Shown: piece after piece, positions 58,113-64,000 of the stretch
How positions within the stretch are numbered: position 1 is the stretch's first letter
Layout of the letters: each line of letters opens with the position of its first letter
DNA from: Bradyrhizobium sp. ISRA430
GTDB taxonomy: Bacteria; Pseudomonadota; Alphaproteobacteria; Rhizobiales; Xanthobacteraceae
Assembly (NCBI RefSeq): GCF_029909975.1
Contig: NZ_CP094516.1
Coordinates: 5,332,001-5,396,000 of the forward strand
Length of the DNA: 64,000 nt
Reading direction: 5' to 3'
Program-made: the position numbers and the translations under genes
The notes under the pieces: model-generated
Databases searched by the model: none
What the model was told of the DNA's origin: nothing
What the model saw: the letters and a program-made list of their open reading frames with translations, nothing else

Positions 58113-58859
58113 TTACTTTTGTTTACCTACGCCGGGCAATTGCAGGGGCGGACCAGCCCCGGGCTTGCCTTGGCCGCCGCAATCGCTGCCGCCGCCCTGC
58201 GGCAGGAGGGCCTGAACCCTGCCGCTGTCGGATTCGACGCGGGACACACCGGTGGTCATGTCGACCATCAGCCGGTCGCCGCGCAGCACGTTCTTGCACT
58301 GCGTCAGGACCACGCCGCCGAGCATGGTGATCAGGTTGGTCTTGGTGTCGAAGATGGCGGTCTCGCCGGTCACCACCTGATCCTTCTGGGTGACGACGAC
58401 ATTGCCGCGCGCCTCCAGCCGCTTGATCGAGGAACTGCCGCCCGGACCCGGCGTCGCCGACTGCATCGGCGCCGACTGTGTTGGCGCGGACTTGGCGCCT
58501 TTCGCAGCCGCAGGCTGCGGCGCTGATCCCGCTGATGAACCTTGGCCGCCGCTCGATTCGTAGAACACCACCAGCGTCTTCGAGGTCATGGTGGTGTCGC
58601 CCTGCACGACCTTCACATTGCCGGCGAAGGTCGCCTCCTTCTTCTTGTCGCGCATCTCGAGCGAGGCGGCTTCGATCTGGATCGGCTGATCGCGATTCTG
58701 CGAAAAGCCCTGCATCGCGTTGGGCACGCCCTGCATGCTGCTCTGCGCCTGCGCCGCACCCGCGGCGAGCAGCGCGACAGCGACGACGCGTGCGGCCGCG
58801 CCGGCCGTCACGCCAGCCTTGCCGTCCCTGCGCGGAAAAAACTTCGCCCTGGCAATCAT
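58113..58859 (-). CDS. lptA: LPS transport periplasmic protein LptA
   Basis: OstA-like periplasmic bridge protein of 248 residues. Signal peptide ARVVAVALLAAGAAQAQS, then PIQIEAASLEMRDKKKEATFAGNVKVVQGDTTM and a second block RLEARGNVVVTQKDQVVTGETAIFDTKTN. An Ala/Pro/Gly-Ser-rich insert lies between (GGQGSSAGSAPQPAAAKG). 13 bp from the lptC end. The order lptC-lptA-lptB is standard. The 235-bp gap to lptB (57878-58112) has no gene. Confidence 0.93.
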   Translation of the reverse strand: MIARAKFFPRRDGKAGVTAGAAARVVAVALLAAGAAQAQSSMQGVPNAMQGFSQNRDQPIQIEAASLEMRDKKKEATFAGNVKVVQGDTTMTSKTLVVFYESSGGQGSSAGSAPQPAAAKGAKSAPTQSAPMQSATPGPGGSSSIKRLEARGNVVVTQKDQVVTGETAIFDTKTNLITMLGGVVLTQCKNVLRGDRLMVDMTTGVSRVESDSGRVQALLPQGGGSDCGGQGKPGAGPPLQLPGVGKQK

Positions 58860-58872
58860 CTTGAATCGGCAA

Positions 58873-59616
58873 TCATCTTGAATTGGCAGACTTGTTCTGC
58901 GGCGTACGCGTTTTCGCCGGCGGCGCGGGCTCGACCGGCGCGGGCGGAGCCGCGGCCGGTTCGTCCGTGCTCAGCTTGTCCAGGTTCATGACGACATTGC
59001 CCTCGAAGCGGACGACGTCGCCGCCCTCGGTGATGCGCAGCCGGTCGGCGGACAGCGTTCCGTTGGTGAGCTTGACGTCGACATGGTCATCCGAGGAGAC
59101 CGTGCCCTTGCCCATGTCGACGAAGGCCGAGTTCAGCCGCGCCTCATAGCCGGTCGAGGTGCGCAGGAAGATGTCCTTGTGCAGATCAAGCTGCTGCTGC
59201 TTGTTGTCGAACACGCCGGTGCGGGCATCGAGGAACAGGGTCGATTGATCTTCCATCAGGACCTTTGCGCGCAAGGTCGATAGCTCGACATGATCGGGAT
59301 CGGTGATGTCCTGCGTTGCGGTTTTGGCCCAGAGCTCGTAGGGCCGCTGGTCCGGCGTGTAGCCGGCCAGATGCGGCGATTCCATGGTGATCTTGGTGCC
59401 CGACACCACCAGGTTTCCGGAATCGATCGGCAGCTTCGGCATCAGCATGCGAAACGGATTGAAGATCGATACGCCGACGATCGCGGCCATGGAGAGCAGC
59501 ACCGCGCCCGGCACCGCGATGCGCAGAATCCGGACCAGGCGGCTGTGCCGTGCCGCGCTGGCAAACTTCGCCGCAAGCGCGGCGTCATAGGTTGGATTCT
59601 GGGCCGAGTTCACCAA
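58873..59616 (-). CDS. lptC: LPS export system protein LptC
   Basis: Bitopic inner-membrane protein of 247 residues that passes LPS to LptA. TM at ~27-50 (VRILRIAVPGAVLLSMAAIVGVSIF). Then the LptC fold: ITMESPHLAGYTPDQRPYELWAKTATQDI and VRFEGNVVMNLD. A Pro/Ala-rich C-terminal tail (~216-247) is unusual. First of lptC-lptA-lptB. Preceded by rnd, 165 bp away. Confidence 0.92.
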   Translation of the reverse strand: MVNSAQNPTYDAALAAKFASAARHSRLVRILRIAVPGAVLLSMAAIVGVSIFNPFRMLMPKLPIDSGNLVVSGTKITMESPHLAGYTPDQRPYELWAKTATQDITDPDHVELSTLRAKVLMEDQSTLFLDARTGVFDNKQQQLDLHKDIFLRTSTGYEARLNSAFVDMGKGTVSSDDHVDVKLTNGTLSADRLRITEGGDVVRFEGNVVMNLDKLSTDEPAAAPPAPVEPAPPAKTRTPQNKSANSR

Positions 59617-59781
59617 TGCTCCGGGACGTCGCTAGCCTTGTCCTGTCCAAGCCTTGTCCAGTAAGGCTCCAATCGAGGACGCCCATTGTATCCGCTAGCT
59701 TCGGAATATGCAGCCTGCGACAGGCCGCTACGACTGTGTCCGAAACGGGGCGGCTGGCCGGCCTGACGGCCGGACCGGGCC

Positions 59782-60396
59782 TTAGGAATGCGCGAAAATG
59801 TCCTCGGCCTCCCAGCCCTCGAGGTCGAGCCGGGCGCGCGTCGGCAGGAAATCGAAGCAGGCCTGGGCCAGCGTCGTGCGGCCCTCCCGCACCAGCATGG
59901 CGTCGAGCCGCTCGCGCAAGCCATGCAGATGCAGCACGTCAGAGGCGGCATAAGCGAGCTGCGGCTCGGTCAGGCTGTCGGAGCCCCAGTCGCTGGATTG
60001 CTGCTGCTTGGAGAGGTCGACATTGAGCACCTCGCGCACGAGGTCCTTGAGGCCGTGGCGGTCGGTATAGGTGCGCGCCAGGCGGGAGGCGATCTTGGTA
60101 CAGTAGAGCGGCTGCGCCATCACGCCGAAGGCCTGGTACAGCACCGCGATGTCAAATCGCGCGTAGTGGAAGATCTTGGTGATCGCGGGATTGGCGAGCA
60201 GCGTCTTCAGGTTCGGCGCATCGGTGTGGCCCTTCGGGATCTGCACCACGTCGGCGCTGCCGTCGCCGGGCGAGAGCTGCACCACGCAGAGCCGGTCGCG
60301 ATGCGGATTGAGCCCCATGGTCTCGGTGTCGATCGCCACCGCTCCGGTGTAGCGGGACAGGTCGGGCAGATCGCCGCGATGCAGGCGTACGGTCAT
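59782..60396 (-). CDS. Ribonuclease D-like 3'-5' exonuclease
   Basis: DEDD exonuclease domain protein of 204 residues. Exo I AIDTETMGLN, Exo II FHYARFDIAVL and Exo III QLAYAASDVLHL supply the Asp/Glu residues and the Tyr of the DEDDy class. It is short and has no HRDC domain, so it is an Rnd-domain protein rather than full RNase D. It sits upstream of lptC in the minus-strand block, as in other Rhizobiales. Confidence 0.9.
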   Translation of the reverse strand: MTVRLHRGDLPDLSRYTGAVAIDTETMGLNPHRDRLCVVQLSPGDGSADVVQIPKGHTDAPNLKTLLANPAITKIFHYARFDIAVLYQAFGVMAQPLYCTKIASRLARTYTDRHGLKDLVREVLNVDLSKQQQSSDWGSDSLTEPQLAYAASDVLHLHGLRERLDAMLVREGRTTLAQACFDFLPTRARLDLEGWEAEDIFAHS

Positions 60397-60732
60397 GGCG
60401 TTTTCAAAACCTCACTCGAATCGGTGCCGGATGAAATTAAGGCCGGGAACGGGAACTGGCGAGGGCCGGCCGGACCGAATGCACCGCTCACAGGCTGCGG
60501 CCGATCGGCCGGGCTGTGGCCCGCGATGTACCCGCTGGGCAGGACCGGCGCAAGTACGGCCGCAGCCGGATGTCGAACTTTAACAGAGGCTTAAGCCGGG
60601 TATTCGGAAGAAACAGGGGCCCAATGCCCATGGTGGACGTCTATAGTCCGTTCTGCTTGACCCTGGCCGATGCAAGCCGGCCAGCCGATCAGGCCGATCC
60701 CATCGAGACGGAGCCTTCGCGCTGGAGCGACG
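60397..60732. other. Intergenic region between rnd and the UbiA gene
   Basis: In this 336-bp gap I see no gene with a Shine-Dalgarno and family pattern. On the plus strand short open stretches begin near 60516 and 60624, but they lack recognisable motifs. It should carry the rnd promoter. Confidence 0.4.
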
Positions 60733-62070
60733 TCAGATCGCCGCCAGCATGATGCAGATCATCGCCGCCACCGTGATGCGGCTGGCGCCATCGCGGAAGG
60801 TGTAGATGATGGGATCGTCGGGCATCTCGCGGCGATGCGCCATCATGAGGGCGCGGCCGAACCAGTAGAGCAGCAACGGATTCAAGAGCCACAGCATCCA
60901 GGGCCGGCTGTACAGCGGCGTCACCGCCGAGGACGACACGTACAGCGAGAAGACCGTCACTGCGTTCATGGCGCTCGCGGCCGCCATGGCAGCGATGACG
61001 TGCAGGTCGGTGATCCTGTAGTCGCGGTTGGAGGGATCGGCGAGCCCTGCGCCCTGACGCATGCTGAGCTCGCTGAAGCGCTTGATCAGCGCGAGCGAGG
61101 TGAACACGAACAGCGAGAAGATCAGCAGCCATTCCGACAGCACGACGCCGACGCCGACGGCGCCCGCGATGATGCGCAAGCTGTAGAGGCCGGCGAGCGT
61201 CACCACGTCAACCAGCATCTTGCGCTTGAGCACCAGCGAATAGGCGATCGTGGTGGCGAGATAGGCGCCGAGCACGCCTAGGAAAACGGCGGAGATGCAG
61301 AGGCTGGCGGCGACCGCGAAGCCCCACAGCGCGGGGATTGCGAGCAGCGCGGACGAGATCGGCAAATCACCCGCCGCGAGCGCGCGATGGCGCTTGGTCG
61401 GGTGCTGCCGGTCCGCGGCGAGGTCGAGCAGGTCGTTCATCAGATAGGCGCCCGACGCGCAGGCCGAGAACGCCAGAAACGCCAGCAGCGCGTAGCTCAG
61501 CGTCGCGAAATTCATCTGATGCGCGGTGATCGCCGGCACGAACACCAGCGTGTTCTTGGCGTATTGATACACGCGCAGCGCCTTCGTCCAAGTCTTCAAA
61601 CTGGATGTCTTTAGGCTGGCACGACGGCTAGCGCGGTCGCTGATCCGCTCGATCGAGGCGCGATCGAACGGCACGGCGCCCGAGGCGAGATCGGCGGGCG
61701 CCACGACGCCATCGAATCCGAGATGCGCGGCGATGCCCCCGGCATGATGGGCCAAGCGGCCAGCGACGAGATAGATCTTCTCGCCGCGCGCCCGCGCCGC
61801 CAGAGCCTGGTTCAGCACATCGGCATCATAGGGCAGATGGCCGTAGTCGATCTCGGCCCGCGCCAGCACGTCCCCAAGCGCCGCCGGGCTCAGCGATCCC
61901 TTCGCGCGCAGGCGGGCGAGCGACCCACCGACATCGGCGAAAAGCGCCTCATAGGCCAGCTCCGAGCGCAGCAGCGCGCCTTCGAGATCAATGACAAGGG
62001 TGCGCGCAGGCGCCGGGGTCACCGACGGCCCGGCCATGCCAGACTCGTACTGCCAGACAGGCTGCTCCAT
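60733..62070 (-). CDS. UbiA-family prenyltransferase with HAD-like N-terminal domain
   Basis: A 445-residue membrane protein. Residues ~15-140 look like a HAD hydrolase: LVIDLEGALLRSEL is motif I, with DLE in place of DxD. Residues ~160-445 are UbiA-like with about nine TM segments. The first Asp-rich motif is NDLLDLAADRQHPTKRHRAL and the second is DPSNRDYRITDLHV-like. NDxxD with HPxKxxR resembles decaprenyl-phosphate phosphoribosyltransferases. The exact substrate is unknown. ATG 62068-62070 is preferred. An in-frame ATG at 62107-62109 is also open. Confidence 0.83.
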   Translation of the reverse strand: MEQPVWQYESGMAGPSVTPAPARTLVIDLEGALLRSELAYEALFADVGGSLARLRAKGSLSPAALGDVLARAEIDYGHLPYDADVLNQALAARARGEKIYLVAGRLAHHAGGIAAHLGFDGVVAPADLASGAVPFDRASIERISDRASRRASLKTSSLKTWTKALRVYQYAKNTLVFVPAITAHQMNFATLSYALLAFLAFSACASGAYLMNDLLDLAADRQHPTKRHRALAAGDLPISSALLAIPALWGFAVAASLCISAVFLGVLGAYLATTIAYSLVLKRKMLVDVVTLAGLYSLRIIAGAVGVGVVLSEWLLIFSLFVFTSLALIKRFSELSMRQGAGLADPSNRDYRITDLHVIAAMAAASAMNAVTVFSLYVSSSAVTPLYSRPWMLWLLNPLLLYWFGRALMMAHRREMPDDPIIYTFRDGASRITVAAMICIMLAAI

Positions 62071-62278
62071 ACGAAAACGCTCGATTGAACCGCGACATGA
62101 CCGGCCCATGGCCGGGGAGCAGGGAAATGGACAGTCAGACTCTAGGGATCATTCGCTAAGGGCGGCTTAATTCGAGCGGAGAGGGCGGGCGGCAGCCGTG
62201 CGATATCCGGAGCGACCGCCGCGAAATGGCAGCGAATTCGGACCGATTCGACGTCTCACACAGGCGCGGAGGCTCCGG

Positions 62279-63736
62279 CTATGATCGGTCCAAAACCGGT
62301 TGATCGACAAATATCCGAACGCGGCCGATGGTTTCAACTTCACGATAGTGTCTTAACTCCATTTGAACCTCGGGATCTAAATTGGCCCATGCCAGCCAAT
62401 CGAACCGAAACATGCTCAGCAGGTAGGTATCCACCAGAATTACGTCCGGGCGACCGTTCCGCAGGTCCGCCAGCAACTGCCGTCGCTCGAAATGTATGAT
62501 GCCATCCAGTTTTGCCTGTTCATCTTGAGTTGGATGCGAGGTTTGCTCGCGCAAAATTGCGCCGCCGGCTAAGAGTTGCGCGCAAGAGCTGCCCACCCAA
62601 GATCCATCGAGTTGACGGACGAGCGGATGCCCCAGACCGATGTGATCGGTAATCGTGAGCAGCCGCGGGTGCTTCACAAGCGCTTGGACACTCCGCTCGA
62701 GCGGCGGAAAGCCGGGCGCCGGTGACGATAAATAGAGGCCGATGAACGCAAGGACGGCGACGCCGGCGAGGACAATCGGCGGCCGCAGTGTCTTTGTGCA
62801 AAGATGCAGCAGTGGCGCGGCCATCGCAAACAGACAGAGAGCGAAAGCCGTGTATGGCCACCCCTTGCCTTGGACAAGGAAGGTCGCGGCTCCGCCGACC
62901 GATGCGGCCAACCAAGGGGTTGCGTCGCTCCACATTTTGAAACTCTCGGGAGCGACGAGGCGCAGGAACACGACAGAAGCGCCTATCACGGCGATTGGAA
63001 TAGGAATTAAGCTAAGAAGCTCCTGCCTGATTGGTAGGTAGGCCTCGGCGACCATCGGGGCATAGACAAGGAGATAAGCAGGAAAGATGGCAACAAGGAT
63101 CGCCCCGTAACTGATCGTGGTAGCGGCGGCTGTGAATGCTTCGGAAGTGAACAAAGGCCTAAGAGAACGTTGGCGGATGACGCGCAGGACGATCGGGAGA
63201 CCAGCCACCAGAACAAAGAAGGGCTTGATGCACATAGCCAGCCCCGCGCCCAGTCCTGCGAGGATCGCGACTGGCCCCGGATCAAGGTCGCGCCAACGTA
63301 TTGCGGTGATGGCGACAAAGGGCGTCAGGGCAATGACGGCTATGTGTTCACGTTGTCCGAATACGGCACCGGGAAGAATTGCGAGCAAGAGTGCGAGAGA
63401 CCACGTTGAAACATCACGTTCTCTAACTCCCAGGTTTGCCGCCGCAGCCGCGCGATCGATGACAAAAAGCACGCCAACGATCTCGATAATCACCAAGATT
63501 ATCACGATGAATTCGGGTGCAACGCCCGTTTCTCGCGCCAGCATCGCTGCCGGCATGTACATGTAGACCGATAAAGGCGGATTGGACTCGAAGAGGTCTA
63601 CTCCGAGCTTTCGGCCGTCTAGAATCTTCTCATTTGCGGTGAGCAGCCAGCCCAAGTCGGCGTTGAGAACAATGGGTATCTGGACAAGCAAGGCCGTCAC
63701 AAGGATGGCGGCCACAATGATCCAACGTTGCTTCAT
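62279..63736 (-). CDS. Multi-pass membrane protein, glycosyltransferase-like
   Basis: A 485-residue protein with roughly 10 TM segments (first at ~5-25, IIVAAILVTALLVQIPIVL). A short soluble C-terminus carries DVILVDTYLLSMFRFDW. DLGWLLTANEKILDGRKLGVDLFE and NPPLSVYMYMPA (first loop) resemble the start of GT39/PMT-like glycosyltransferases that use lipid-linked sugars (W-x-L/x-G-x-x-Y-DxxE-x-NPP). Substrate is unknown. The base composition looks less GC-rich than in neighbours. The next upstream gene has a similar C-terminus. Confidence 0.6.
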   Translation of the reverse strand: MKQRWIIVAAILVTALLVQIPIVLNADLGWLLTANEKILDGRKLGVDLFESNPPLSVYMYMPAAMLARETGVAPEFIVIILVIIEIVGVLFVIDRAAAAANLGVRERDVSTWSLALLLAILPGAVFGQREHIAVIALTPFVAITAIRWRDLDPGPVAILAGLGAGLAMCIKPFFVLVAGLPIVLRVIRQRSLRPLFTSEAFTAAATTISYGAILVAIFPAYLLVYAPMVAEAYLPIRQELLSLIPIPIAVIGASVVFLRLVAPESFKMWSDATPWLAASVGGAATFLVQGKGWPYTAFALCLFAMAAPLLHLCTKTLRPPIVLAGVAVLAFIGLYLSSPAPGFPPLERSVQALVKHPRLLTITDHIGLGHPLVRQLDGSWVGSSCAQLLAGGAILREQTSHPTQDEQAKLDGIIHFERRQLLADLRNGRPDVILVDTYLLSMFRFDWLAWANLDPEVQMELRHYREVETIGRVRIFVDQPVLDRS

Positions 63737-63778
63737 GCTGGAGTCGTTTCCAAATATGCGGGCCCGGTTGCTCGGAGC

Positions 63779-64000
63779 CTATGATCTCGCAGGAACCACG
63801 CACAGACGTTTCGTCCGGAACAGAACCTCGCCGCTCGTCGCAGCCGTCTGACAAAGATCGATCACGTAGTCGATCCCGTTACGCGACGCATAGGCCTTTC
63901 GCTCGGCAAGCGAGCTCAACTGCTCCGTATCGGCAAAGCGGCTCCACCAAATCTCGTAGTAGGATGATGTCCACATAGTAGCCGCCCCCCGCTTGAAATC
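63779..64000 (-). CDS. C-terminal part of a membrane glycosyltransferase-like gene (cut by window end)
   Basis: The frame is open without interruption from the stop at 63779 to the window end and starts DFKRGAATMWTSSYYEIWWS. It is therefore the 3' end of a larger gene, not a 65-residue ORF with its own start. Its placement next to the other GT-like gene and its tail (NGIDYVIDLCQTAATSGEVL) suggest a related protein, but I cannot name it. The gap to the next gene is 42 bp. Confidence 0.6.
   Translation of the reverse strand, partial: DFKRGAATMWTSSYYEIWWSRFADTEQLSSLAERKAYASRNGIDYVIDLCQTAATSGEVLFRTKRLCVVPARS

Noticed and set aside
60516..60752. Small plus-strand gene between rnd and UbiA
   Set aside because: No Shine-Dalgarno or recognisable motif, and it runs into the end of the UbiA gene on the other strand.

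Overview
The window is a gene-dense, GC-rich stretch of chromosome from an alphaproteobacterium in the order Rhizobiales, most likely Bradyrhizobium or a close relative. The main clues are an Irr regulator with the N-terminal GCPWH heme regulatory motif, the fabI-fabB-fabA-irr neighbourhood, an RpoH-type promoter with a ROSE-like leader before a small heat-shock gene, a DivL-type kinase, a TsaE-AmgK fusion, AccD without its zinc-finger cysteines, the trpF-trpB-trpA-accD-folC order, and several families of intergenic palindromic repeats. No prophage, insertion sequence, CRISPR array or integrase is visible. Assignments come from reading the sequence and remembering family motifs. No database search was run.

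Region by region: 1-2.7 kb holds the 5' part of katG divergent from oxyR (peroxide defence), then a GNAT acetyltransferase and a glutathione transferase. 2.8-6.3 kb holds fabI, fabB and fabA (unsaturated fatty-acid branch) divergent from irr (iron/heme control). 6.5-13.6 kb carries an SH3-domain protein, a 2-hydroxyacid dehydrogenase, a LysR remnant, a MoeB/ThiF-like protein, a protease-like gene whose 3' end is frameshifted by a 4-bp duplication, gamma-glutamyltransferase and an orphan ParA. 13.9-19.1 kb holds mutM divergent from ubiE-ubiB-coaBC-dut (ubiquinone, coenzyme A, dUTP sanitation). 19.3-31.9 kb holds divL, tsaE-amgK, a PilZ protein, murU, addB, addA and trxA: cell-cycle signalling, peptidoglycan sugar recycling and double-strand break repair. 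A LigC-like DNA ligase follows.

From 33 to 44.5 kb almost everything is on the minus strand: aroA-cmk-rpsA-sppA-ihfB-lapA-like-trpF-trpB-trpA-accD-folC. Then come a TIGR02300 gene, tRNA-Ala(GGC), the divergent ohrR/ohr pair, a CoA transferase and a complete ugpBAEC glycerol-3-phosphate ABC transporter with a PHO-box-like site. 52.4-53.2 kb is a heat-shock unit (Hsp20 plus DUF1150). 53.8-60.4 kb reads in reverse as rnd-lptC-lptA-lptB-rpoN-hpf-ptsN, the LPS export and sigma-54/PTS-Ntr block. The end holds a UbiA-family prenyltransferase with a HAD-like N-terminus and two membrane glycosyltransferase-like genes, the last cut by the window edge.

The most unusual locus is coaBC at 17.1-18.7 kb. 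The CoA biosynthesis enzyme starts with a FitA-like ribbon-helix-helix antitoxin domain. Two tandem 23-bp repeats, each holding the palindrome TGATAGC-N3-GCTATCA, end 7 bp before its Shine-Dalgarno. This suggests an antitoxin-derived DNA-binding module that autoregulates a metabolic enzyme, with no toxin gene nearby. The same protein also lacks the cysteine expected in the CoaC substrate clamp.
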